Assembly: GCA_951640165.1 (NCBI GenBank)
Contig: OX621246.1
Location: forward strand, 1,017,001 to 1,081,000
DNA from: Pseudoips prasinana
Lineage: Eukaryota; Arthropoda; Insecta; Lepidoptera; Nolidae
DNA length: 64,000 nt
Reading direction: 5' to 3'
A model generated the notes under the pieces. It made no database searches and was not told the DNA's origin. It saw nothing but the letters and a program-made list of their open reading frames with translations. This document shows positions 25,101-30,615 of the stretch, in pieces. Position 1 is the first letter of the stretch; each line of letters starts with the position of its first letter. Both the position numbers and the translations under genes were made by a program.

Positions 25101-25973
25101 ATCTAATACTAATAGTTTCCTTCCATTAGTATTGTATGCAACACAAGTGTTATACGTGACACTATAAGAAGCACCATGAATCATAAACTACCTAATGTAA
25201 AATAAACCATGTAATGTTATTATTCACAGGTTATACTTAAATAAGTTTATAATGAATTTTAAAATAAAGAAGAAAGCGATATAGCAATAGAAAATCTGCA
25301 AAAATTATGCGATGGCCGGGAATCGAACCCGGATCAACTGCTTGGAAGGCAACTATGCTGACCATTACACCACCATCGCACTTATATGGTCAGTTAAAAT
25401 TATAGATTGTAAACTATAGTTTTATGCTTTACCTGGTCGGTCTTGAATTTCCATTGCAGCCGCTAATAAGGTGCAAGCACTTTCCACGCTCAAAGTAGAT
25501 GTAACATGATCTTCACAAGCAGATCTGAGGTCTTCTACGCCCACATCTGCCGCTAATGTCATCATTTCAAAAACTCCAGAGTCTTGGAGCAGTAGCTGTT
25601 TATAAAAAATAAAATTGAATAGTGCTTTGTTCTATTTGATTACTTTTTACTTGGACATTTTTTCAAGAATTTCTAATAGCGCCATCTAGTGTATTATATA
25701 AACAAAAGTAATAGATGGCGCTAAATTAAGTATTCGTATGTGAATAATATATAAATAATATACATATTTAAAATGCATTTAAAATAAAGGGTAACATCTT
25801 TTATATCGAGAAATACCTTGCCAGTATAAACGTATTGAATAAAAAGCCGGAAAGTCTCCACTTGTACGTGAGGCATGCGTATTGGTGTAGGCTGTCCGCC
25901 AATAGATGGCGTTACCGTACAGCCTGGAATGCGACAGACTTCACCACGCTTCGTGTTTTGAAAGCTTTTGCAT
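958..25973 (-). CDS. BTB-BACK-TLDc domain protein, eight exons, both ends missing
   Basis: The minus-strand coding path joins exons 25817-25973, 25433-25595, 17946-18079, 17250-17409, 16705-16849, 16192-16269, 12356-12473 and 958-1139. All have AG acceptors and GT donors, and successive phases match (0,1,0,1,2,2,0), giving about 377 residues without a stop. The order is the C-terminal half of a BTB/POZ domain ([15 protein letters not shown]), a BACK-like helical region ([42 protein letters not shown]), a linker, and the first two thirds of a TLDc domain ([37 protein letters not shown]). BTB proteins often act as oligomeric adaptors for cullin-3 ligases, and TLDc domains are known from oxidation-resistance proteins; the combined role here is inferred only. 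The first half of BTB lies beyond the acceptor at 25974 and was not found in the window. The end of TLDc lies left of base 1. Introns are loaded with transposons and also hold SNRPE and a tRNA. Confidence 0.88.
1258..1512 (-). mobile_element. RTE-derived internally deleted short element
   Basis: Minus orientation. The 3' end lies near 1265 (gtccactgctggacaagcc) and the 5' end near 1507 (gtcaccacaca). It joins about 150 bp matching the 5' end of the full RTE at 12577-15756 (…GDYG.SP peptide region) directly to the RTE 3' tail. The same junction is found at 34360-34600 and 58065-58316. The (ATG)n tail is degenerate here. Confidence 0.8.
1513..2439. other. Intronic sequence with unclassified GC-rich repeat remnant
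   Basis: No coding sequence recognised. The 1680-1900 stretch (GC-rich, ending at the T-run near 1930-1950) and 2240-2420 are unlike the AT-rich surroundings. They resemble untranslated parts of retroelements, but I cannot name a family. Confidence 0.35.
2440..2840 (-). pseudogene. LINE reverse transcriptase C-terminal fragment (jockey-like)
   Basis: The open stretch 2554-2829 (minus) encodes [19 protein letters not shown], then [18 protein letters not shown], then [15 protein letters not shown]. This is the usual end of jockey-type LINE ORF2 proteins ('NTRNK…FYNKIP…YY…DYL'). Upstream RT motifs are absent, so it is 5'-truncated, as usual for LINEs. Confidence 0.75.
3135..3568. mobile_element. 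TIR-bounded element holding two Helitron-type repeats
   Basis: Left arm 3135-3176 (ctatttatttactgatg…) and right arm 3530-3568 are inverted copies about 40 bp long with few mismatches. Between them are two tandem, minus-oriented repeats about 170 bp apart (gcctatgtgttattc at about 3226 and 3388), resembling the 3' half of the miniature Helitrons seen elsewhere here (ccccgcgttaaa). Either a MITE swallowed Helitron ends or the whole is a composite element. Confidence 0.55.
3596..3939 (+). mobile_element. Nested miniature Helitrons
   Basis: The outer ends match the copy at 27960-28143: 5' tcacactaatattataaagg at 3596, and 3' aacgcgggtataac…CTAG at 3936-3939 followed by T. Inside, a second start (tctaaactaatattataaa, 3644) and a second end (stem cgcgga/tccgcg, then CTAG at 3884-3887) delimit a separate 244-bp Helitron. 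It lacks any replication gene. Confidence 0.65.
3990..4740 (+). pseudogene. CR1-like LINE 3' end, degenerate
   Basis: The nucleotide sequence parallels the better copy at 40466-41415: ttcatatttggcttacgcaaatatgatcat, then a gtttgtggaatga region. It then has the same 3' UTR, tgtctggaagaaatcgc…gataagaccgccc, with polyadenylation-like caataaagtg near 4725. The reading frame is broken by several indels. 5' truncated. Confidence 0.75.
4969..5230 (+). mobile_element. tRNA-headed SINE (family A)
   Basis: Box A-like tagcctagttggtagtg and box B-like ggttcgaatcc lie 40-50 bp apart in the head. The body holds tctgagtcatggatg and ggtacccatggtacaagctt, and it ends in a (TTA)n run near 5215-5228. The tRNA cloverleaf is not preserved, so it is a SINE and not a tRNA gene. 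Confidence 0.8.
5231..5789. other. AT-rich intron sequence, nothing recognised
   Basis: No open frame, tRNA-like box or clear repeat seen on either strand. Confidence 0.5.
5790..6235 (-). pseudogene. R1-like LINE, ORF2 C-terminal relic
   Basis: GC-rich block. The minus frame gives [20 protein letters not shown], then a stop, then [19 protein letters not shown] and [12 protein letters not shown]. This matches the C-terminal end of R1-clade proteins (C.AW..ERR.L…G.DLSL..VV..M…W.AV.SF…V…KE.AER.RE). At least two stops (in AATTAG and GCATAG) show it is dead. GC content marks it off from the intron around it. Confidence 0.65.
6485..6546. repeat. Dispersed repeat shared with 12000-12062
   Basis: A T-run is followed by gacgtgacgctatag, then ttagcctaggaggctttcac and accggactatagaggc. 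The same text, with few changes, occurs at 12000-12062. It lies about 420 bp before the endonuclease ORF of the LINE and may be part of its leader or a separate repeat. Confidence 0.6.
7726..8191 (+). mobile_element. Harbinger-like MITE inside the LINE endonuclease
   Basis: 466 bp with perfect 27-bp terminal inverted repeats starting AGGTCTCTGCACACAGCGGG (7726-7752 and 8165-8191). It is flanked by TTA on both sides (7723-7725, 8192-8194), the 3-bp target duplication used by PIF/Harbinger elements. Taking out the element and one TTA leaves the LINE codons before and after in one frame. The interior is GC-rich near the ends and AT-rich in the middle, with a short MADF-like ORF. No transposase gene. 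Confidence 0.82.
7964..8068 (+). pseudogene. Truncated MADF-domain ORF carried by the MITE
   Basis: 34 codons: [18 protein letters not shown], then [16 protein letters not shown]. The spacing F...VR....LYD..H..YRN matches the start of MADF (Myb/SANT-like) domains, which insect PIF/Harbinger elements commonly encode as their second protein. It then stops at TGA 8066, where the element's internal deletion probably begins. It is probably non-functional, but it identifies the parent element as Harbinger with a MADF gene. Confidence 0.65.
10404..10454 (+). other. Stem-loop in LINE 3' UTR
   Basis: TGCATGCCTCTCAGTT pairs with AACTGAGAGGCATGTA across a 19-nt loop (one mismatch). Its position, 70 bp after the ORF2 stop, fits an RNA structure recognised by the element's own reverse transcriptase, but that is inference. 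Confidence 0.5.
10575..11175 (+). pseudogene. LINE C-terminal fragment plus 3' UTR
   Basis: Near 10600, RFYNKL is followed by [20 protein letters not shown], the 'YNKLP…LPNT.F…KR.L' end of a jockey-type ORF2. The later part, 10960-11165, has gtgttgaaaccggtagtag, which recurs inverted at 33330-33400 (cccactgag…accagtttcaacac). It is therefore repeat UTR and not a gene. Confidence 0.55.
11245..11430. repeat. Unclassified dispersed repeat, mate at 48845-49020
   Basis: About 180 bp that aligns closely by eye with 48845-49020, sharing ccgtgtacctaaatatct, ctagaaataataactgtatt and catgttctgactatttacaa. No terminal repeats or coding capacity seen. The family is not recognised. Confidence 0.7.
11431..11999. 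other. AT-rich intron, nothing recognised
   Basis: No exon-like, repeat or structured signal seen. Confidence 0.5.
12000..12260. repeat. GC-rich dispersed repeat, unclassified
   Basis: It starts with a T-run and the same block as 6485-6546, then continues through aagtaacccgcgccggaggg and ggggttcgaacc to gaggggggctttttatcg. It contains no ORF. It may be a non-autonomous retroelement or a LINE leader. It lies about 95 bp downstream of the donor of exon 12356-12473. Confidence 0.5.
12356..12473 (-). CDS. Exon: first part of TLDc domain
   Basis: 118 nt. The acceptor is TTTTTCATAG and the donor ACAG|GTATAA. It encodes [20 protein letters not shown], then [19 protein letters not shown]. The pattern W.L.FRAS..G.SA.AFH..CD...P.L.L is the N-terminal TLDc signature. 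It ends in phase 0, and the next exon starts [10 protein letters not shown]. It sits between an unclassified GC-rich repeat (12000-12260) and the RTE insertion. Confidence 0.88.
12530..12566 (-). mobile_element. SINE family B, left part of a copy split by RTE
   Basis: catttcggccc…aaagccatctacgc is the minus-strand end of SINE family B (compare 20010-20060). The matching remainder continues at 15757 on the other side of the RTE. Confidence 0.65.
12596..14374 (-). pseudogene. RTE ORF: reverse transcriptase part
   Basis: 592 codons continuing the same protein after the frameshift. Motifs in order are [61 protein letters not shown] and catalytic [12 protein letters not shown]. The C-terminal end has SLRDRIRN and QWAGHIARR. 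The stop is followed within a few bases by the (ATG)n tail, as in RTE elements. It carries one extra arginine codon (WHRSVVVL) compared with the second copy (WHSVVVL). Confidence 0.92.
14371..15711 (-). pseudogene. RTE ORF: endonuclease part
   Basis: 446 codons, with an N-terminal basic region and then an APE endonuclease: [27 protein letters not shown] (catalytic E), [15 protein letters not shown] (D, N), [10 protein letters not shown] and GSDHRLVRG (terminal H). It ends in NRQISDSGL because of extra bases relative to the copy at 59768-62212, where [15 protein letters not shown] reads straight through. Apart from this break the endonuclease looks intact. Confidence 0.9.
15757..15840 (-). mobile_element. 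SINE family B, right part of the split copy
   Basis: aggatatattatagtgcac and aggtgcactctctaacc match the body of SINE family B (compare 20070-20115, minus). It is separated from 12530-12566 by the RTE insertion. Confidence 0.65.
15990..16045 (-). repeat. Degenerate RTE 3'-tail fragment
   Basis: atatcagctgataagacattcactgctgacc is a mutated match to the RTE tail atatcagccgaaagacgtcc/actgctggac. Confidence 0.45.
16192..16269 (-). CDS. Exon: short linker before TLDc
   Basis: 78 nt, with acceptor ATGTTTCAG and donor CTG|GTAAGT. It encodes [20 protein letters not shown] and AVINNW; W is completed by the first base of the next exon. The '[12 protein letters not shown]' segment sits just before the core TLDc 'SWRLIFRAS' motif. 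Confidence 0.87.
16440..16520 (-). repeat. Fragment of LINE 3' region (family E)
   Basis: ctgagttttctggcagtgtt, then tcagtagctgctacgtcatg, is shared with 26930-27050, 28990-29100 and 52600-52660 (in the opposite sense here). Only the UTR-like part is present. Confidence 0.5.
16705..16849 (-). CDS. Exon: linker between BACK and TLDc
   Basis: 145 nt, with acceptor TATTTAG and donor ACG|GTACGT. It encodes [40 protein letters not shown] and QDKRTVPR. The first part continues the BACK fold. The alanine/proline-rich stretch looks like a flexible linker. GC content is much higher than in the flanking introns. Confidence 0.87.
16871..17020 (-). mobile_element. Degenerate RTE-derived short element
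   Basis: A diverged copy of the 5'-to-3' fused RTE derivative. It keeps atcatatca.acgaaagacatc at the tail side, and aatcgccacgtttggcagac and cgctgctgttcg at the 5' side. It lies between two exons of the BTB-BACK-TLDc gene. Confidence 0.55.
17250..17409 (-). CDS. Exon: BACK domain, EEEVW..A..WAK motif
   Basis: 160 nt. The acceptor is CTTTCCAG and the donor TTG|GTACGC. It encodes [18 protein letters not shown], then [20 protein letters not shown] and RLLLI. The EEEVW and WA signatures, with the [14 protein letters not shown] helix, are the hallmark end of BACK domains. It leaves in phase 1, completed by AT of the next exon to give aspartate. Confidence 0.9.
17670..17830 (-). repeat. Degenerate tRNA-headed SINE (family D-like)
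   Basis: acaattcacggacacaaagc and ggcatttgaacccgaaat resemble the minus strand of family D SINEs (52365-52500), with a weak box B. Confidence 0.4.
17946..18079 (-). CDS. Exon: BACK-region helices
   Basis: 134 nt between acceptor GATGACAG and donor GTTAGT. It encodes [20 protein letters not shown], then [19 protein letters not shown], the repeated-helix pattern of a BACK domain (LERC..FI, then F..L....L..LISSD). It ends in phase 0, and the next exon continues with LCLEEEEVW. Confidence 0.9.
18080..18864. other. Intron, nothing recognised
   Basis: A 92-codon open stretch at 18282-18560 (+) has no family features and is best regarded as chance. Confidence 0.45.
18865..18930 (+). repeat. RTE 3' end fragment with precise internal deletion
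   Basis: gctggatgcgaatagcgcaa and gaccggcaattgtgga match the last codons of the RTE. They jump straight to cgtctttcggctgatatgat, skipping the 30-odd bp between two copies of gtgga. Confidence 0.75.
19070..19700 (-). pseudogene. R1-like LINE, ORF2 end and 3' region
   Basis: GC-rich block. The minus frame shows [15 protein letters not shown], then [19 protein letters not shown] and a stop, the same C-terminal signature as 5790-6235 but a different copy. The remaining 400 bp, in several interrupted frames ([19 protein letters not shown]), is 3' UTR-like. It is truncated on the 5' side near 19700. Confidence 0.65.
20005..20155 (-). mobile_element. SINE family B, 3' part
   Basis: Minus orientation: atttcggccacggcggccag, gattagccatctacgcggga, gcgcaaacacaggagcact and atgatccgatgg. 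This matches the tail block seen in plus orientation at 46884-47045 and 50230-50395. Confidence 0.8.
20156..21080. other. Intron, nothing recognised
   Basis: AT-rich. The short open frame at 20522-20716 has no family features. Confidence 0.45.
21083..21145 (-). repeat. RTE 3'-tail fragment
   Basis: catcatcatcatatcagccg, then taagatgcccacttctgggc aaaggcctc, corresponds to the last 50 bp of the RTE, with a (CAT)n tail on the left. Confidence 0.75.
21455..21660 (-). mobile_element. tRNA-headed SINE (family C)
   Basis: Minus orientation. The head at right has the box B complement gaatcgaactcacaacc and the box A side ggtgaaaagcaagcatttac. The tail at left has acacggcctatggaatca and gataactgatatactac. 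Better copies are at 47050-47285 and 48495-48800. Confidence 0.8.
21728..21900 (+). mobile_element. tRNA-headed SINE (family D-like)
   Basis: gttaagacagttgccctgac and ccagttcaattcctgcacag, then ataaaatagttgttcagagt, the same body as 51713-51870 with a mutated head. Confidence 0.6.
22000..22130 (-). mobile_element. SINE family C, partial
   Basis: ttatttacacacagccatct, ctaagcagagcttgtacc and tctgatatactacttttctt correspond to the tail half of family C. The tRNA head is missing. Confidence 0.7.
22314..22319 (-). promoter_or_regulatory. Candidate poly(A) signal ATTAAA for SNRPE
   Basis: Reads ATTAAA on the minus strand about 100 bp after the SNRPE stop. It is the only near-consensus hexamer I see at a suitable distance. 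Confidence 0.45.
22420..22707 (-). CDS. SNRPE: Small nuclear ribonucleoprotein SmE
   Basis: 95 codons, uninterrupted, starting [20 protein letters not shown] and ending [14 protein letters not shown]. It is a complete Sm protein of the usual length. Sm1 motif: [20 protein letters not shown] with [12 protein letters not shown]. Sm2 motif: [13 protein letters not shown] (the (I/L)(K/R)GD(N/S)I signature). SmE is part of the heptameric Sm ring on U1, U2, U4 and U5 snRNAs, assembled in the cytoplasm and working in nuclear splicing. It is nested in an intron of the BTB-BACK-TLDc gene, on the same strand. No splice sites are needed. It could be the native gene or an intact retrocopy; there is no A-tail or target duplication, which favours the native gene. 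Confidence 0.95.
   Translation of the reverse strand: MAYKGPPKVQKVMVQPINLIFRYLQNRSRVQIWLYENVNLRIEGHIVGFDEYMNIVLDEAEEVHMKTKNRKQIGRIMMKGDNITLIQNVNPNASV
22789..22848. repeat. Inverted repeat upstream of SNRPE
   Basis: TTGTCTATGGTGT (about 22789-22802) is mirrored by ACACCATAGACAA (about 22833-22845). It lies 80-140 bp upstream of the SNRPE start, where a promoter is expected. It may be a MITE remnant or a cruciform; no TATA box was identified. Confidence 0.55.
22920..24480. other. AT-rich intron, nothing recognised
   Basis: No exon, SINE head or LINE motif seen in about 1.5 kb. Confidence 0.45.
24486..24536. repeat. Perfect 22-bp-arm hairpin
   Basis: ACGCGTTTGATAGGCATTTA (arm 24486-24507) is repeated exactly inverted at 24515-24536, with a 7-nt spacer. 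Confidence 0.9.
24577..24665. repeat. Nested inverted repeat
   Basis: Inner arms GTGACACGGTATAATTG (24609-24625) and its inverse (24640-24656) are exact. Outer TTGACGTGAC (about 24575) pairs with GTCACGTCAA (about 24656-24666). Probably a small MITE. Confidence 0.75.
24670..25300. other. Intron, nothing recognised
   Basis: AT-rich with no supported feature. Confidence 0.45.
25308..25379 (-). tRNA. tRNA-Gly (anticodon UCC)
   Basis: 72 nt on the minus strand. Acceptor stem GCGATGG pairs with CCATCGC. Box A is TGGTGTAATGGTCAGCAT, anticodon loop CTTCCAA with TCC (plus strand 25344-25346), box B GGTTCGATTCC, and discriminator A. All four stems form and no intron is needed. It lies 53 bp beyond the splice donor of exon 25433-25595, on the same strand, in its intron. 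RNA polymerase III transcription from the internal boxes is expected. Confidence 0.95.
25433..25595 (-). CDS. Exon: BTB end and start of BACK region
   Basis: 163 nt, phase 0 in and phase 1 out. Residues [19 protein letters not shown] continue directly from YTGK of the previous exon, as in BTB proteins. The rest ([20 protein letters not shown]) is the helix pair that links BTB to BACK. The donor is CCAG|GTAAAG. Its single trailing G joins GT of the next exon as a glycine codon. Confidence 0.9.
25817..25973 (-). CDS. Exon: second half of BTB domain
   Basis: 157 nt. The acceptor is TTTCAG before 25973 and the donor is GTATTT after 25817. It enters with one base completing a codon and leaves in phase 0. 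Its 52 codons start [17 protein letters not shown] and end [15 protein letters not shown], the usual end of a BTB core (strand plus helix before the BACK linker). A preceding exon ending two bases into a codon is required; none was recognised to the right. Confidence 0.88.
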
Positions 25974-26301
25974 CTGAAATAAAAATAGAATAACTAAGTA
26001 AAAATATACAAATGCTCTGTAAATATATAAAAAATGAGCTGTATTTATTTTTATTTTATTAGGAAGACAAACAGTATTAACAACTTATGATAAGAAACAG
26101 GTTATAACAACTAATTACCAATTACTTATATGATTTCGCAAATGAATACAAAAATAGCTTGTTTGCTTAATATAAGATACAATTAAGACAACGAAAATGA
26201 GATAGAGATATTATGCTTAACTATACAATGACACTTGATAAAGCAACAAACACTACAGCGATTTTAGCTACAGAGTGTAGCTAAAATGCACTCGTTGTTG
26301 G
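25974..26301. other. Intron, nothing recognised
   Basis: A short inverted motif (tagctaca/tgtagcta near 26262-26284) adjoins the palindromic MITE. Confidence 0.4.
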
Positions 26302-26664
26302 GGCCTTTTACAGTCCATTAGCGCCGCCAATCGAAAAAATGTCATAACTCGTAAATAGAATCAAAAATACAAAATGTGGTCTATTATTATATTACAGTAG
26401 AAAAGGCAATACGTAATTTTATAACACATTGTCAACACTTGAAATATAGCTGTTTAGCTAAATCGTGCATTTGTAACAAAAACGGCCGTTTATGTTTTGA
26501 ATGCACGATTTAGCTAAACAGCTATATTTCAAGTGTTGATAAGGTGTTATACAATTACGTTATTGCCTTTTCCACAGTAATAATAGAACACATTTTGTAT
26601 TTTTGATTCTATTTACGAGTTATGACATTTTTTCGATTGGCGGCGCTAGTGGACTGTAATAGGC
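26302..26664. mobile_element. Palindromic MITE, about 363 bp
   Basis: Left GGCCTTTTACAGTCCATTAG and right inverse GGCCTATTACAGTCCACTAG begin arms of about 165 bp. They run through cgccgccaatcg, tgtcataactcgtaaatag and agctgtttagctaaatcgtg, and meet at a roughly 30-bp centre near 26470-26500. No ORF. The superfamily is not assigned because the target duplication is unclear. Confidence 0.85.
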
Positions 26665-26929
26665 CTCTAATGCTCGCTACAGAAAAATATTAGGGATACC
26701 TATGTCTTTTTTGACACATCAAATCGACCCCACAAATCCGTTGTGGAAATGAATGGTACAAATAAAAAATGTTAGTGTTACTTTTTATAGCTTCTATGAT
26801 TTTATTCTTAATAGTTCACATCTTCCACTTTTAGTTTTTTTATTTAGAATGTGTGTCGTTCTATGCTTGAAATTAATGAAATTCTTTCTTTCTATTGGTA
26901 CAATTATTACGTCACTTCATTCTAACGAT

Positions 26930-27260
26930 GAAGTGTATATATTCAAGTTCAACTCAAGTTCAAAATTAATTTATTCCGTAAAAAAACGACGCGGCCGCTA
27001 GTGAGAAACACTGCTAAAAAACTCTGTAGGAATCCTATTTCTTAATAAATATTACTTAAGATCAATTACATATTGTGTATGTATGTTGACTTAGAACAAC
27101 TCAATCTCGAGCACTTTTGTCACTTAAATAATCAGAAATTTTGCTACACAAAGCTCCTGCTACACAATTTTTAAATTTGTTCGTAGACACTTGTCTTATA
27201 TCATTGGGAATTTGTTAGACTCGTAACTAATACATTGCCTCCATAAAAGAGTTTGTAGAG
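26930..27260 (-). pseudogene. LINE 3' end, family E (jockey-like)
   Basis: Minus orientation, ending at left in a TTGAACTTGAA-type tail (26943-26965). It shares the tgagaaacactg…aactc block and the cacttaaataatcagaaatt block, which encodes the DYLSD-like C-terminus, with 28985-29440 and 52490-52850. Open frame lost. Confidence 0.65.
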
Positions 27261-27264
27261 ACGG

Positions 27265-27955
27265 GTAATATAATATATGGAAATAAGATTATTCTTCAAT
27301 ACAAAATAATCCCAATATCACTTTTGTATGTGACATGTGTATGTGATATGTGTTTTGTGTGATGCCTTCGTCGCCATGCTAGTTACACCTGTGTACCTTA
27401 AGCCACCTCTCGCTCAACCCTGTTTAAACTTTTTAATGAATAGTATATAGATGATGTATATAATAGTGTATAATATATAGATAGTGCAGGCGATTTCTTA
27501 CAAAAAAAAACAAGTCAAATAAAAATGAAAAAGAAATATCTTTCAAATATTGGCGTCGTTCAGATTGCCCGATGAGGTGTACACAGCCTATCAAACTTGT
27601 GAAGCTGAACGGCTTGCTACTCATAAATTATGCCAAGTGGCTCCCTCTAGAGCTCGCTTCGCGTTTATAAATATCGATACTTCATAAAGGTTGTAAGGGT
27701 TTTATTTATGGAATACTTAGCTATTTGCTTCGCTTGAATTTAAGCTTATCATAATTTAAATGGAGGGGTACCAGTTAATCCTACTTTTCATATTAAACTG
27801 ATACTTTTTTATATCGCCTCAATTTTTTTCGCCCATCTATCGCATGTCGCAATATGGCGGCACCCACGGCACGCATCAGCTGCCGTGTATTTTACATTCT
27901 TATTCATTCAATTGCTCTACGGTGTGAACGTAACGTGGCTGACATGGTCATAATC
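27265..27955. other. Nothing recognised
   Basis: Low-complexity tatatag stretches near 27440-27480. No gene or clear element. Confidence 0.4.
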
Positions 27956-27959
27956 ATTA

Positions 27960-28143
27960 TCACACTAATATTATAAAGGCGAAAATTGTGAGTGTGTATG
28001 TTTGTTACTTCTTCACGTCTAAACGGCTGGAGCGATTTTAATAAAATTTGGTACCTATGGAGTTAGCTGACACCGTGGATTTAAACATAAGTAGGCTACA
28101 AATTATAAAGTTTAACGCGGGTAAAACTGTGGGGCACAGCTAG
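27960..28143 (+). mobile_element. Miniature Helitron
   Basis: Starts TCACACTAATATTATAAAGG and ends GGGGCACAGCTAG followed by T. The subterminal aacgcgggtaaaac fits Helitron 3' ends in Lepidoptera. 184 bp, no coding capacity. Confidence 0.75.
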
Positions 28144-28244
28144 TAAGCTATAAAGGCATCTAATTACCGTCCATTACAATACTGTAAGTGGTTCTGTACT
28201 ACAATATTTTGGAAATAATGGTTTTTTTTTATTTATAAAGATAA

Positions 28245-28545
28245 CGCCCGCATCAGGAAATATAATACCTGTGTCGCGGGGTACTTTACAAAGACGGACC
28301 CAAATTACATCCAGACACAGAACAAAGTGATTATTATTATTATATACAATAAATATAATACAGGTTATCCCAAACCTAAATAAATAAATAATACAGGTTT
28401 TCCCAAACCTAACTCAGGCACCAGCCTCTCACAAAACTGTTTCCATTTATAACTGCTAAAATGTACAATCCTAAATGTCGTCTTATTTAAAAAATGTAAA
28501 CTACTTTTGTGATGAGAGAAATAAATGCATATTCTATTCTATTCT
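28245..28545. repeat. SINE remnant and LINE-type tail
   Basis: 28245-28330 has gtgtcgcggggtactttaca, as in the family D copy at 47575. 28360-28545 ends gagagaaataaatgcat with (TTCTA)n. A related block lies at 30990-31115. Confidence 0.45.
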
Positions 28546-28984
28546 ATATTATGAATTACCGTCCTTGTCATAATTTACTAGTCACAGAAAAACTTCACTA
28601 CGATAAATATGCGCTAGAAATGATGTGTAACCTCTTTTGATGTCGTTAACTGGGACAAAACACGCTTAATTATTCACGACGCATGGGACTCGTGTTGAGG
28701 TTCACCTTCCTCTAATGTAACTCGAGTTGACTCGAGACACGTTACGTAATAGTGTGTGCAGAAGGATCAAATATTAACCTGAGTGATGTGGCCAAGTACA
28801 ACCGACGTCACGTCAGTAGATACACTTATAGTACGAAAAGCGTTCCTACTGCTTACGAGACAAAGACGCGGCCTGTCAAGTGTATCCTCCAATGTTGTGT
28901 TGACGGTACACTTGAGTGTTAAGTTAGCTATAAAGGAAATAAAATATGATAGCTTGCTTAAATTGAAAACTCCTTTTCCATTAA
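28546..28984. other. Nothing recognised
   Basis: The open stretch 28783-29112 (+) overlaps the LINE remnant in antisense and has no family features. Confidence 0.4.
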
Positions 28985-29440
28985 AATGTTACTTTTGTGT
29001 GGAATCGTCATGTTTTTCCCTACCGCGCATGACGTGGCAGCTACTGAGAAACACTAGCAAAAAACTCAGTATTCCTACTAAGTTGCCAGACAGTGTTCCT
29101 TTAAATTTTTAGCCTTTTTTAAATATTTATTTATCAATATGAATTACATTGTATGTACCTAAATGTGTTAATTTAGAGCGGCAATCTCAAGCCCATTGTC
29201 ACTTAAATAGTCAGAAGTTTTGTAGTAAGCCCCGCTACCCAATTTTTGGTTTCTTTTAAACTTATTCGTAGACTCTGATATCATTGGTAAATTTGTTATA
29301 GAACAGACCTTGTGTTACATACTCCGTCTCCACAAAATAAGTAGGTAACTCTTTTATGGGGCAATATATTAAAACATCGCCCCATAAAAGAGTTACTTAT
29401 TTTGAGGAGAAGGAGTACGTAACACTTGCTTATACTAGTA
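28985..29440 (-). pseudogene. LINE 3' end, family E, with fold-back
   Basis: The minus frame near 29180-29300 gives STNKFKRNQKLGSGAYYK, then TSDYLSDNGLEIAALN and a stop, a jockey-type ORF2 C-terminus. The right part, 29311-29430, is an inverted repeat with arms of about 50 bp (ACTCTTTTATGGGGC and its inverse around a 16-bp centre). Confidence 0.7.
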
Positions 29441-30610
29441 TTTATATTATGAGTATCACACCTTTTACTGAATAAATCCTTATTTTTTTATGTTTCAGTC
29501 AAAATAGTATACTTTGCTCTTAAAGACACTCGCGTACCAAGTTTATATGTATATGGCTGACGTTTGATTTTTTTTACATCTACAAGGAATTGTAAAATTG
29601 AGTATGTGATAATAATTTTAACTTGATACCTTCACACATATCTGTGAAATGGGTCTTAAGTCTACCCTTTTAAAGTATGGAACCCTAAAAAAAATTAAGT
29701 ATTAATTTGACTGGCCTAATATTGGTCATAATGGTTAGTGATCTTCACTACTTATCCTTTCATTTATCCAATATTAATCATGTTTGATAAAACGCTATCA
29801 TAACCAGTCACTAAGTTGAAATTGAATTTCGTGAATGGCAAACTCAATCAAGAGCCGACAAGTGAGAGGCGTGCACTAATCAACGCTAAATAATGAACGT
29901 GTCTGATACATGGAGTCGTGAAACTAATATGTAGGCGATCTAGCAGCCTGCAGTAACGATGCAGGTAGAAGTTACTTTGAATAAAATACGACCCTAATCT
30001 GCTCAAGGATAAGCGCCGTAGGGTAGTGCGTGTCCTTCTCAGAAGCTCAACACATCCCTATATCATATCTTATCTCTTTTAAATTCTAGAAATTATTATT
30101 TAATAAAAAAAATGAATAAACTCTGATACACAAGATACATTAAATTAAAATTACTTTTTAATAATTTTTTATTTAACATATTTCAAAATTCTTTTACAAT
30201 ACTAATTAACTTTAAATTATTATTTTTTTTATAAATATACTAAAACCCCCATTAATATAATATATTTTTTTTTATTATTTGTTTTTTTTTCTTTTGCTTT
30301 TTTGGATAGTTTCTTTACAACAAACTCAACACGTTACTAACTATTTATCCACTCAACAAAAATTGCTGTAATTCAATACTGACGTCCTTTCTTAAAACTC
30401 TTGATTATGATACTACTGAATAAAATATTAACTCCTCTCCAATAATCAACTCAATTCGACTTGGCACCCATCTTAACATTGTACTAGCTAATAACTTTTA
30501 ATCATTTATATAATAAACACATTTTCACACCTACATCTACATCCATAGTCCTACACTACATAATAACACTTCCCTTTAGACTAATAGATAATACAGTCAC
30601 TCTCAGAATG
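29441..30610. other. AT-rich, nothing recognised
   Basis: Very T-rich around 30160-30300. No coding or repeat signal I can support. Confidence 0.45.
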
Positions 30611-30615
30611 TGTAA

